From assembly GCA_047623945.1 (NCBI GenBank), contig JBLHOT010000013.1, forward strand, positions 8,362-72,361: 64,000 bases of DNA. The letters are read 5' to 3'. Made by a program: the position numbers and the translations under genes. The stretch is from Arcticibacterium sp047623945. Lineage in GTDB: Bacteria > Bacteroidota > Bacteroidia > Cytophagales > Spirosomataceae. The notes beneath the pieces are model-generated. The model was not told the DNA's origin. It saw only the letters and a program-made list of their open reading frames with translations, and made no database searches. Shown here one piece after another: positions 55,640 to 63,783 of this stretch. Each line of letters starts with the position of its first letter. Position 1 is the stretch's first letter.

Positions 55640-55647
55640 CAAAGTTA
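55640..55647 (-). promoter_or_regulatory. dxs: Possible -7 box before dxs (TAACTTTG)
   Basis: TAACTTTG on the minus strand matches TAnnTTTG and would give a leader of about 50 bases. The -33 region has no clear TTG. Confidence 0.4.
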
Positions 55648-55690
55648 AGCATAAAGAGGGTTACATTATAGCCATAAAATAAAAAAGCTA

Positions 55691-56605
55691 TTAGAGCTTA
55701 TCGCTTTGGGAGGCTTTGTAGAGCCGCTCTTTCTCTTCTAGGGTCAAACTTTTATACCCAGATACACTTATTTTGTCCAAAAGGGCGTCTACCTCCTCTT
55801 GGTCGTTAGAGAAATCTGGTTCTTCATGAGTTGTAGGGTTTTGACTAGCACCTACTGTGGAGTGGCTAAACTTTTTGGCCTTAAAGGGTTTCTCGGCCTT
55901 TGGCTTTGTAAGGCCTCCTATCCAGTCCTGAAACGCTTCAAACGGGCTTCCCAAGTCTACACCACTCCGTAAAAGCTTGACATAGAGATAGCCTAAAAAT
56001 GCTCCTCCTAGGTTCATAAGGCCATTCGTTGGACTTAGGAAGGAAAACACCAAAAAGGCTACGGCAATGTATTTTATCTTGATATTGAATCGTCTAAAAA
56101 AGAAAAATTCATAATCTGGAATGAGCGTTACTGTCGCAAACATAACGGCATAAACGGCGGCAGTGGCTCCCGCTGTCATGGGGGCCAAATTGATATTGGC
56201 TTTAGTGAAGCCAATCATGTTAAAGCAAAAGATGTAAAATATACCGGCAAAGATATACCCCAACAAGTACACATTGAGGAGTTTTCTGCTACCTAAAAAG
56301 TCTTGCATTAAGAATCCAAACCAATACAGAGCAATGGCATTAAACAGTAGACTAAAAAAGGAGGAATTTACAAAGCCAAATATAAATAAACTCCAAGGGT
56401 GATCTATAAGCTCAGAAACATTGGCGTTTAGAAGAATGGTTTGATTAATTCCAGAAACCAAGTTAACGGTGTCTGTGGACATGGACAGAAGAAGCGAAAC
56501 TAACGTATAAGCTACAAACACAAACAAGTTTATTAGTATCAGCTGGACGCTGGAACTATTCCCCTGACTGAAAGCCGTGCGTATGTCGTCTCTTATGCTT
56601 CCCAT
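55691..56605 (-). CDS. Rhomboid-fold protein lacking catalytic residues
   Basis: A 304-residue rhomboid-like membrane protein with about six hydrophobic segments (to residue 210) and a long soluble tail with charged, proline-rich and acidic parts. The canonical GxSGA serine site reads GATAA (Thr148 in the serine place), and the catalytic His site AHxGG reads MNLGG (Asn198). It is therefore probably a rhomboid pseudoprotease that binds substrates or partners. It directly follows an intact rhomboid gene (21 bases), which suggests duplication and division of work. Confidence 0.85.
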   Translation of the reverse strand: MGSIRDDIRTAFSQGNSSSVQLILINLFVFVAYTLVSLLLSMSTDTVNLVSGINQTILLNANVSELIDHPWSLFIFGFVNSSFFSLLFNAIALYWFGFLMQDFLGSRKLLNVYLLGYIFAGIFYIFCFNMIGFTKANINLAPMTAGATAAVYAVMFATVTLIPDYEFFFFRRFNIKIKYIAVAFLVFSFLSPTNGLMNLGGAFLGYLYVKLLRSGVDLGSPFEAFQDWIGGLTKPKAEKPFKAKKFSHSTVGASQNPTTHEEPDFSNDQEEVDALLDKISVSGYKSLTLEEKERLYKASQSDKL

Positions 56606-56626
56606 ATTATATCATGCGTTCATTCA

Positions 56627-57298
56627 TTACCATTTACGGAAATTATGGCCTTGACGTTGATCAAAACCGAAAAACTTTAACAATATAAGACCTGTGACCA
56701 AACCTCCTATGTGTGCAAAATGTGCTATTCCGGCCTGAAGACCAGCTGTGCCTGCATAGAGTTCATAAAGGCCATATAAAATTACAAAATATTTAGCCTT
56801 GATAGGTACTGGGAAAAATAAGAGCATTAATTCTGTATTCGGGAAGAGTACGCCAAAAGCTACCAAGATACCGAATATGGCTCCTGAGGCTCCCACCATA
56901 GGTGTTACGGCTTGTCTCCAGTAGAGTTCAGAATCTGCCAATAACTGAGACATTTCATAGGTGTTCAAAACAGAATTTAACACTGCCGCTCCTATTCCCG
57001 TAATTATATAGTAAATCAAAAACTTCTTAGAGCCCATAAAACTCTCTAGAGCAGAGCCGAATATAAATAGACCGAACATATTGCTAAACAAATGCCCTAA
57101 GCCACCATGCATAAACATGTAGGTGACCACCTGCCAAGGTTTAAAATTTGGGTTAAATAATTGCTCATTGTTTGGGAGAAGCGGATTGAAAAAGGCAAAA
57201 TTTGAATAGAAGAACTGCTGAGCCAAATTGGAGATAATGAAGATGGCTACATTAGCTATGAGCAGTTGTTTTACAATGGGGGTTATTCTATCAAACAT
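56627..57298 (-). CDS. Rhomboid intramembrane serine protease (intact)
   Basis: A 223-residue rhomboid protease with six hydrophobic segments. Seen: the HGGLGHLFSNM motif after the first segment, the nucleophile Ser138 in VGASGAIFG and the base His196 in AHIGG. It should cut membrane-embedded substrate helices. It lies between mutL (14 bases upstream) and the inactive copy. Confidence 0.93.
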   Translation of the reverse strand: MFDRITPIVKQLLIANVAIFIISNLAQQFFYSNFAFFNPLLPNNEQLFNPNFKPWQVVTYMFMHGGLGHLFSNMFGLFIFGSALESFMGSKKFLIYYIITGIGAAVLNSVLNTYEMSQLLADSELYWRQAVTPMVGASGAIFGILVAFGVLFPNTELMLLFFPVPIKAKYFVILYGLYELYAGTAGLQAGIAHFAHIGGLVTGLILLKFFGFDQRQGHNFRKW

Positions 57299-57312
57299 AT
57301 TTTCTTATTTTA

Positions 57313-59160
57313 TTAAAAACCGTCAGCACTTGAAATGAGTTCGGAGAGCCTATCTAGGCTTATAACGTTCATTATTTTTTGACCATCTGGTGTATGAGAG
57401 GGCATAGAGGTTTCAAAAAGCCTATTAATGAAAACATTCACCTCTTTTTTGTTCATCTTTTTTAAACTTTTACTGGCCGTTCTTTTGGCTAAAGTCTTTG
57501 CCAAAGTTTTCGTTTTGTCTAGTCTTACGTTGGTCTCATTTTGAAGAGACTCCCTGATTAGATCTTCTAAAACCGTAGCTCCTTCTTCATCAGAAGTTTC
57601 CATAGGAATACCGCTGATGATTAGGCTGCTTTTGCCAAAAACGTCAAACCCGAAACCCAAAGCATGTATTTCGTCCTTAAAGGTCATAGCAAGTTCAAAT
57701 TCCTCAGGTCTAAGATTGAGTGTTTTTTGAAACAACAATTGCTGCGAAGCCCCAGACTGGTTGACCAGATTTTTCTCGTATTTTTCAAACAGAATTCTCT
57801 CCCACGCTGCTTTCTGATCAATAAGGAGCATACCACTTTTAACCTGTAATGCTATATACCTCAGGTGAATTTGAACGGCGTCTACTTCTTCTAAATCTGG
57901 TTTCACCTGGGTATCTATTCCAGAATTGGCTTTAGATCCCATGTGGACGTTTTCGTCCGTTTTTTGAAAATTGGCAGCACTCTCTAATCCCTCGTAAAGC
58001 GTTTTCCAGTCTTGTTGTGCTTCTTTTCTTGGATTCTGAAAACTACTAGACTTTTCAAAGTTAGAGACAGAAGGTCCTGATCTATCAAAAGCAGTAGGAG
58101 CCTTTTCGGGCATTTTGAAATTGGTGAGATTTCCAAAGTTGATGTCAGAATCAAAATCAATACTGGGCGTTAAATTATAAACACCGATGGCTTGCCGTAC
58201 GGCAGACCTTAGGATACTATAAACGGCTTTTTCATCATCAAATTTTATTTCAGTTTTCTGAGGATGTATGTTGATGTCAACATGAGAAGGGTCTATTTCT
58301 ATGTTTAGCACATAAAAAGGATAGTGCCTGTCTGGAATGGTGCCCTCAAAAGCCATGGTTACGGCATGGTGGAGGTAGGGGCTTTTGATAAACCTGTGAT
58401 TAATAAAAAAGTATTGGTCCCCTCGTGTTTTTTTAGCGGCCTCTGGTTTTCCAACAAACCCGTTAATATTTACGTAGGGAGTGATTTCTTCACATCCGGC
58501 CAGCTGCTGTCTGTAGTTTTTACCAAAAACATCTACAATACGCTTGGAGAGTTTAGCGATAGGTAGTTTATATAGATCAATGTCATTGTGAAACAAGTCA
58601 AAAGCAACTTCTGGATGTGCTAATGCCACACGGTGAAATTCGTCTAGAATGTGCTTCATTTCCACAGGGTTGGACTTCAAAAACTTTCGTCTGGCAGGGA
58701 CATTGTAAAACAAGTTTTTAACGCTTATGCTAGTTCCTGTCGCACTAGAGACCGGTTCTTGGGTCTTTACCTCAGAGCCTTCAATGGAGAGGAGGGTGCC
58801 CAGTTCGTCTTCTGCTCTTTTGGTTTTTACTTCCACTTGTGCTACGGCGGCTATGGACGCCAAAGCCTCTCCTCTAAAGCCCATGGTACGAATGGCGAAA
58901 AGGTCTTCAGATTTACTAATTTTTGAGGTGGCGTGTCGCTCAAAACTCATCCTAACATCTGTGACAGACATTCCTTTACCATTGTCAATGATTTGAATCA
59001 GTGTTTTGCCAGAGTCCTTAATGATGAGTTGTATTTCTGTGGCATCGGCATCTATGGCATTTTCCATCAATTCTTTTACAGCAGAGGCAGGGCGTTGCAC
59101 CACCTCACCAGCCGCTATCTGATTTGCGATGGTATCTGAAAGAAGATGAATAATATCCAT
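57313..59160 (-). CDS. mutL: DNA mismatch repair protein MutL
   Basis: Mismatch repair ATPase that links MutS to strand removal. From the ATG at 59160 (MDIIHLLSDTIANQIAAGEVV, the standard start) it is 615 residues; the frame extends 51 bases upstream. Seen: the GHKL motifs ELMENAIDADAT and DNGKGMSVTDV, TKISKSEDLFAIRTMGFRGEALASI, and the linker with charged repeats. The C-terminal endonuclease motif DQHAxxERxxYE is DQKAAWERILFE, with Lys for His but the Asp and Glu residues kept. The late CPHGRP-like motif is altered (MPSHTPDGQK). Confidence 0.95.
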   Translation of the reverse strand: MDIIHLLSDTIANQIAAGEVVQRPASAVKELMENAIDADATEIQLIIKDSGKTLIQIIDNGKGMSVTDVRMSFERHATSKISKSEDLFAIRTMGFRGEALASIAAVAQVEVKTKRAEDELGTLLSIEGSEVKTQEPVSSATGTSISVKNLFYNVPARRKFLKSNPVEMKHILDEFHRVALAHPEVAFDLFHNDIDLYKLPIAKLSKRIVDVFGKNYRQQLAGCEEITPYVNINGFVGKPEAAKKTRGDQYFFINHRFIKSPYLHHAVTMAFEGTIPDRHYPFYVLNIEIDPSHVDINIHPQKTEIKFDDEKAVYSILRSAVRQAIGVYNLTPSIDFDSDINFGNLTNFKMPEKAPTAFDRSGPSVSNFEKSSSFQNPRKEAQQDWKTLYEGLESAANFQKTDENVHMGSKANSGIDTQVKPDLEEVDAVQIHLRYIALQVKSGMLLIDQKAAWERILFEKYEKNLVNQSGASQQLLFQKTLNLRPEEFELAMTFKDEIHALGFGFDVFGKSSLIISGIPMETSDEEGATVLEDLIRESLQNETNVRLDKTKTLAKTLAKRTASKSLKKMNKKEVNVFINRLFETSMPSHTPDGQKIMNVISLDRLSELISSADGF

Positions 59161-59368
59161 AAGAAACGCAAAGAATTCTTGTGTAACAAAGGTGGGAAAT
59201 CTTGAGGCCATTCGGCTTTTCCAGAAAGATATTTTATGAACAAATCAGTTACAGTTTGTTGAAAACTTAGGGGGGTAAAGTCTTGGCCGTTTGGGTAATA
59301 AGTATTTGAATCCTTTGAGAGGAAGGGATGTTTGGCTAATATTGATTAACCAAACCAATTCCCCTTAC

Positions 59369-59893
59369 ATGAAAAAACTTGTTAAAATCCTTTTAATCGT
59401 CATCGCTGTATTGGCGGTGCTATTTTTTGTACTTAAGAACTTTACAAAAAAAGCAAGCCCAGAAGCGACAGCTGAGATTGTATCGGGCGACCTAAGCGTG
59501 ATGGTAGATTACTCCCAGCCAAGCGTGAAAGGAAGAATTATTTTTGGTGATTTAGTGCCTTTCGGCCAAGTCTGGCGTACAGGTGCTAACGAACCCACAA
59601 CCATTACTTTTAGTAGAGATGTAAAAGTAGCTGGTCAGGCATTAGCAGCAGGAAAATATGCCCTTTGGACAGTACCTTCTGCTGATAACTGGACTGTAAT
59701 ATTTAACTCAGATATCCCTTATTGGGGAGTAACTTACGAGGCTGCGACTAATGTATTAGAGGTGGAGGTCCCTTCTAGTCAGACAGCCGAAAGCACAGAA
59801 ATATTTAGTATCTCATTCGTAGATATCGACTCCGCTGGGGTAAACATGAATTTAAACTGGGATAAAACTTCAGTGACTGTTCCGATAGATTAA
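59369..59893 (+). CDS. DUF2911 membrane-anchored protein
   Basis: A 174-residue protein with an N-terminal membrane anchor (MKKLVKILLIVIAVLAVLFFVLKNF) and a DUF2911 domain (VDYSQPSVKGRIIFGDLVPFGQVWRTGANE, KYALWTVPSADNWTVIFN). The start is set at 59369; the frame continues upstream to 59291 but that part has no sense. The function is unknown. It ends in a shared terminator at 59913. Confidence 0.9.
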   Translation: MKKLVKILLIVIAVLAVLFFVLKNFTKKASPEATAEIVSGDLSVMVDYSQPSVKGRIIFGDLVPFGQVWRTGANEPTTITFSRDVKVAGQALAAGKYALWTVPSADNWTVIFNSDIPYWGVTYEAATNVLEVEVPSSQTAESTEIFSISFVDIDSAGVNMNLNWDKTSVTVPID

Positions 59894-59912
59894 AAGAGAT
59901 TGTGGAAAAGCC

Positions 59913-59945
59913 AAAGCCCTTTAAGTTTATCACTTAAAGGGCTTT
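59913..59945. terminator. Bidirectional terminator, DUF2911 / barstar genes
   Basis: A perfect 14-bp inverted repeat AAAGCCCTTTAAGT (59913-59926) and ACTTAAAGGGCTTT (59932-59945) with a T8 run after it on the + strand. Two convergent genes end here. Confidence 0.92.
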
Positions 59946-59948
59946 TTT

Positions 59949-60401
59949 TTAGTTAATTTCTGCCAGTAAGTCTTCCATTCTTTTGCTCTTTGAGAAGCCT
60001 ATTAGAAGCTCTTTTTTAGGGATGAAGTAGTTTTCTTCTTCTTCTTTGGAGTCTACCTGGAGAGAGTCTTCCTCAGCTTCTTCGTCCATGAATTTCCAGT
60101 CTTCGCAGGTGATATCAAGCAAATCAAAAAGCGACTTAACGTTTTTTTCATTTCTCTCTGAGATTAGAAATTCTGATGAATTTTTAAAAAACACTAAAAT
60201 CCTTTCATCTTCTATCCAAGAGAGATCGTTCATGACCTCGTCTAAGGAGTCCATATTATGCTCGAAATAATCTGGGAAATGGAGTTTTTCTGCCAGGGCC
60301 TCATAAAGCTGTGACATAGTTTTGCAGGATTTACCATCAATGGTGATTAATGAAAAATCGGATAACTCTTCTGGAGTGTTGGTAGTAAACAGATTGTTCA
60401 T
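59949..60401 (-). CDS. Barstar-family RNase inhibitor
   Basis: A 150-residue cytoplasmic protein with a barstar domain (about residues 17-100). The ribonuclease-binding helix aligns as Tyr45-Phe-...-Asp51-...-Glu55 (YFEHNMDSLDEVMNDL), matching barstar Tyr29, Asp35 and Asp39 (with Glu for the last). An acidic 35-residue tail follows. It is the last gene after the RNase gene (46 bases between), as expected for an immunity protein. Barstar domains also occur without toxins, but the neighbour supports a real pair. Confidence 0.88.
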   Translation of the reverse strand: MNNLFTTNTPEELSDFSLITIDGKSCKTMSQLYEALAEKLHFPDYFEHNMDSLDEVMNDLSWIEDERILVFFKNSSEFLISERNEKNVKSLFDLLDITCEDWKFMDEEAEEDSLQVDSKEEEENYFIPKKELLIGFSKSKRMEDLLAEIN

Positions 60402-60447
60402 GACTGAAACGGAGAAAAATTCATTTGATTTAAGATTTTAAAAATTA

Positions 60448-60789
60448 TTATTGTAAAGGTATAAAACTTTGATAATGGTCTGGAGTAAAGTAGGCCCTAC
60501 CGTCTGTACTGGTCACGAGTCTTTCTGCACCCCTATTCTTTCCTTGTCTTTTAGGATAGATATCCCATTCTCTGTATTGTAATTTTTGACGGGTCACATT
60601 AACCTGAGGCAGGAGTTGTTCAAAATTCCTAAAGGTTCTGCCTCCCACGTATCCGTTCTGCGGCTTATTGTTCTTTTGAATATAATTCCAAGTGTTATAG
60701 GCCGCTTCAGGAATTTGAACTGGCCGATCGTTTTTGCAGGAGATGAACCCAACAGTAATTAAAAGAGCCAGTAATATGGAACGAAACAT
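60448..60789 (-). CDS. Barnase-type ribonuclease with lipoprotein signal
   Basis: A 113-residue RNase of the barnase/RNase N1 family. The lipobox is FISC with Cys18. The active-site residues of barnase (Glu73, Arg87, His102) match Glu74 (YREWDIYP), Arg90 (NRGAERLV) and His105 (TPDHYQSF). The VGGRTFRNFEQLLP strand is also typical. It should cut RNA. Being lipid-anchored and exported, it may be released or attack neighbours. It starts 3 bases after the isomerase-like gene. Confidence 0.9.
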   Translation of the reverse strand: MFRSILLALLITVGFISCKNDRPVQIPEAAYNTWNYIQKNNKPQNGYVGGRTFRNFEQLLPQVNVTRQKLQYREWDIYPKRQGKNRGAERLVTSTDGRAYFTPDHYQSFIPLQ

Positions 60790-60792
60790 GCC

Positions 60793-61089
60793 TTAGTTGA
60801 GCGAAAAACCTGGTACCATGATAGCACCGGCGTGATTAAATATGAGTTCTGTCATGGAGTATTGCATTTGGTCAATTAGCGGGAATTCGTTAATAACATC
60901 CAGCACATCAAAATCACTTTGAGCGTTAACAATAACCCAGAGCCTCCCTCTGTCCATAGAGAGGGCATAAGATATTATTTTCCCTTCTTCCATAAACTCA
61001 TCGACCACCATTTTTTGCACTGGAATTTTAGCCACAAAACTAGGTGGAAATGGAGTAGGTAGGTCAAACTCAACCATAAACTGAGACAT
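60793..61089 (-). CDS. Muconolactone isomerase-like small protein
   Basis: A 98-residue protein resembling muconolactone delta-isomerase family ferredoxin-fold proteins (MSQFMVEFDLPTPFPPSFVAKIPVQ, MEEGKIISYALSMDRGRLWVIVNAQ). It has no other catechol-pathway gene nearby, so a real isomerase role is doubtful. It leads the RNase/inhibitor operon by 3 bases. Confidence 0.65.
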   Translation of the reverse strand: MSQFMVEFDLPTPFPPSFVAKIPVQKMVVDEFMEEGKIISYALSMDRGRLWVIVNAQSDFDVLDVINEFPLIDQMQYSMTELIFNHAGAIMVPGFSLN

Positions 61090-61207
61090 AGAATCTTTCT
61101 TTAATGAAGTTTGCTGAAAGAAAAATACAATAATTTTTACAAATCGCTACTTTCTTATCAATATTAACGTATCCAAGTGATATTCCGTTTACATTGCGGC
61201 ATAATTT

Positions 61208-61286
61208 CTCAAAAGGGGTGCCTGAATACAGGCTGAGATTATACCCATAGAACCTGATGCGGTTAGTACCGACGAAGGGATTTGAG
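61208..61286 (+). ncRNA. TPP riboswitch (THI element)
   Basis: The conserved core is clear: GGGGTGC, GGCTGAGA, TACCC, GAACCTGATGC and GAAGGGA in order. The closing stem P1 pairs CTCAAA (61208-61213) with TTTGAG (61281-61286). It binds thiamine diphosphate and should switch off the TonB-dependent receptor whose start is 108 bases further on. Confidence 0.95.
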
Positions 61287-61394
61287 CCTGAATTCTCTGC
61301 CATACAGCAGGGATTTCCTCGAGCTATGGTTTGGTGATTTTCACAATCAAAACAAAAGCAATTTCACCCCTTTCTTGCGTCATATTTTACACTT

Positions 61395-63629
61395 ATGAAC
61401 AAAAGAATTACGTTCGTGACCCTCTTTTTAATGGGAGCCTCTGTGCCGGACATAAATGCACAATCAGACAGCCTTTCTTCTGTAGATTTAAGTGAAGTAG
61501 TCGTGAAGGCTACTAGAGCGACAGCTAAAACGGGCATGGCGTTCAGTACCCTTAGGGAGAAAGAAATAGAAAAAGAAAATCTAGGACAAGACATCCCGTT
61601 TTTGTTAAATCAGATGCCCTCTGTCGTAGTAACTTCTGATGCTGGTGCGGGAGTAGGGTATACAGGCATTCGCGTCAGAGGCTCAGATGCTACTAGAGTT
61701 AATGTTACCCTGAACGGTGTTCCTTATAACGATTCTGAATCTCAAGGAGTTTTTTGGGTGAATATGCCAGATTTTGCGTCATCTGTAAGTAGTATTCAGA
61801 TGCAGCGTGGCGTGGGTACATCTACCAATGGGGCAGGAGCCTTTGGAGCTAGTATTAACATCAATACATTAAAATACACAGAGGAGCCATTCGCGGAGGT
61901 GAATGTCTCAGGAGGGTCTTTTAATACGTTAAAAACAAATGTTTTGGCCTCTACAGGATTAATGAATAATCATTTTGTTTTAGACGCCAGACTTTCAAGA
62001 ATTGTGTCAGATGGTTTTGTGCAGCGTGCTGCCTCTGATTTGACTTCCTATTACGTTTCTGCCGGATTTTACAACAAGCAAAATTTTGTAAGATTTAATG
62101 TCTTTTCTGGAAAGGAAAAAACATACCAATCTTGGTACGGAATCCCTCAAAGTTTGGCAAATGGAGATGAACAGGGTCTCCAAGAATTTATTGATAGAAA
62201 CTACTATGACGATGCTTTCAAAAAGCAATTATTGGCAGGGGGCCGACGATATAACTGGTATCAATATGAAAACGAAGTGGATAACTATCAACAAGATCAC
62301 TTTCAATTGATTTCATCTATTAAGTTGGGGGAGGATTGGAGATTAAATCCAACGCTTCATTATACTAAAGGGCAAGGTTATTTTGAAGCCTTTAAAGAAG
62401 GTAGGTCTTTTAAAGATTACGGTTTGCAGAATGTGGCGGTAGGAGCAGAGGTTATTGACAAGACAGACTTGATTCAAAGAAAGTGGCTAGACAATGACTT
62501 TTATGGAGGTGTTTGGTCACTTGACTATTCAGGATCTGGGAAATTGACAGGTTCTTTTGGCGGAGGTTATAACAAATACTTTGGGGACCATTTTGGTGAA
62601 GTTATCTGGGCAGAGTTTGCATCAAATGGGGAAATCAGAGAAAGGTGGTATGAGAATACCGGTATCAAAACTGATTTCAATATCTATGGAAAAGGCTTTT
62701 ACCAATTCAACGAGAAATTCAATGTCTTTGTAGATTTACAATATAGGAATGTTGGGCTAGATATTGACGGAACTACGGACATCAGATTGGCCGTAAACAC
62801 GAACGATTCCTACAGCTTTTTTAACCCTAAACTTGGATTAAATCTAGCGATTGACCAAACTAATTCTGCTTATGCTTCTTTTGCCGTAGGGAATAAGGAG
62901 CCAAGCCGTCAGGATATTGTGGATGCAGCATTTGCGAACAGCAAACCAAAGCCAGAAAACCTTCAGGATTTTGAAGTGGGATTTAGGCACTTGGCTAGAA
63001 ATACGCAGTTTGAGGCTAACGCCTATTTCATGAACTATAATGACCAGTTGGTCTTAACTGGAGCCATAAATAATGTGGGGGAAGGTATCCGAGTAAATGT
63101 GGCAGAGAGTTACAGGGCAGGTTTGGAGCTTCAAATAGCCCAGCAGTTGGGTAGCAAATTCCTTTTATCTGCCAATGCCACTTTTAGTAATAATAAAATT
63201 AAAAACTTTACAGAAACTATCCCAAGTTATGATGGCGAAACCCCAGATGAGGTTAATAATTATAAGGACACAGACATTGCCTTTTCACCGAATATAATTG
63301 CAGGTGCAAGTCTTCGGTTCACGCCTACGGAAGGTTTAGAGCTGGCTCTATTGCCAAAGTATGTTGGCAAGCAGTACTTAGATAATACTTCGGATGATAG
63401 TAGAAGTTTAGATGCATTTTTTGTGAATGACTTTAGAGTAAACTACAGCCTAAAGCCAAAGGGTTTTAAAAACATGACGCTGAGTTTATTGGTGAATAAC
63501 ATTTTCAATACCGAGTATGAGTCAAATGGCTATACCTACAGCTATTTATACTTTGGTAAGATTACTGAGAACTTTGTTTATCCGCAAGCAGGAACAAACT
63601 TCTTAGTGGCTTTGAAGGTGAGGTTTTGA
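61395..63629 (+). CDS. TonB-dependent receptor, probably for thiamine or a precursor
   Basis: A 744-residue outer-membrane receptor. Signal peptide ends near DINAQ. The plug domain (about 40-160) includes VTSDAGAGVGYTGIRVRGSDATRVNVTLNGVPYND, and the beta-barrel ends in a C-terminal aromatic residue (LVALKVRF). It takes up a substrate with TonB energy. The TPP riboswitch directly upstream makes thiamine or its precursors the likely substrate, as in other Bacteroidota. No inner-membrane thiamine gene follows. Confidence 0.93.
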   Translation: MNKRITFVTLFLMGASVPDINAQSDSLSSVDLSEVVVKATRATAKTGMAFSTLREKEIEKENLGQDIPFLLNQMPSVVVTSDAGAGVGYTGIRVRGSDATRVNVTLNGVPYNDSESQGVFWVNMPDFASSVSSIQMQRGVGTSTNGAGAFGASININTLKYTEEPFAEVNVSGGSFNTLKTNVLASTGLMNNHFVLDARLSRIVSDGFVQRAASDLTSYYVSAGFYNKQNFVRFNVFSGKEKTYQSWYGIPQSLANGDEQGLQEFIDRNYYDDAFKKQLLAGGRRYNWYQYENEVDNYQQDHFQLISSIKLGEDWRLNPTLHYTKGQGYFEAFKEGRSFKDYGLQNVAVGAEVIDKTDLIQRKWLDNDFYGGVWSLDYSGSGKLTGSFGGGYNKYFGDHFGEVIWAEFASNGEIRERWYENTGIKTDFNIYGKGFYQFNEKFNVFVDLQYRNVGLDIDGTTDIRLAVNTNDSYSFFNPKLGLNLAIDQTNSAYASFAVGNKEPSRQDIVDAAFANSKPKPENLQDFEVGFRHLARNTQFEANAYFMNYNDQLVLTGAINNVGEGIRVNVAESYRAGLELQIAQQLGSKFLLSANATFSNNKIKNFTETIPSYDGETPDEVNNYKDTDIAFSPNIIAGASLRFTPTEGLELALLPKYVGKQYLDNTSDDSRSLDAFFVNDFRVNYSLKPKGFKNMTLSLLVNNIFNTEYESNGYTYSYLYFGKITENFVYPQAGTNFLVALKVRF

Positions 63630-63740
63630 TTTTGAGTAGCTCCGTCACCCACATTTCATGGTCGGTAGTATGTTGGCCGATGGCCCATCATTAATTAGCA
63701 AGAAAGTCAATGTTCAAAAGCATTATGGTCTGAAAAAGGA

Positions 63741-63776
63741 GAAGCCCCGAGGTCAATAGACTAAGGGGTTTTTCTT
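63741..63776. terminator. Likely terminator between the receptor and crcB
   Basis: An imperfect inverted repeat with the core AAGCCCC / GGGGTTT followed by TTTTTC on the + strand, between convergent genes. Confidence 0.6.
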
Positions 63777-63783
63777 AAAGGAA

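Noticed and set aside
59161..59211. Upstream extension of mutL
   Set aside because: The conserved MutL start is the ATG at 59160; the extra residues have no match to the family.
59291..59368. Upstream extension of the DUF2911 gene
   Set aside because: The extra 26 residues precede a normal membrane anchor beginning at an ATG and look non-coding.
61070..61303. Minus-strand frame across the riboswitch
   Set aside because: The same bases form the TPP riboswitch core on the + strand.
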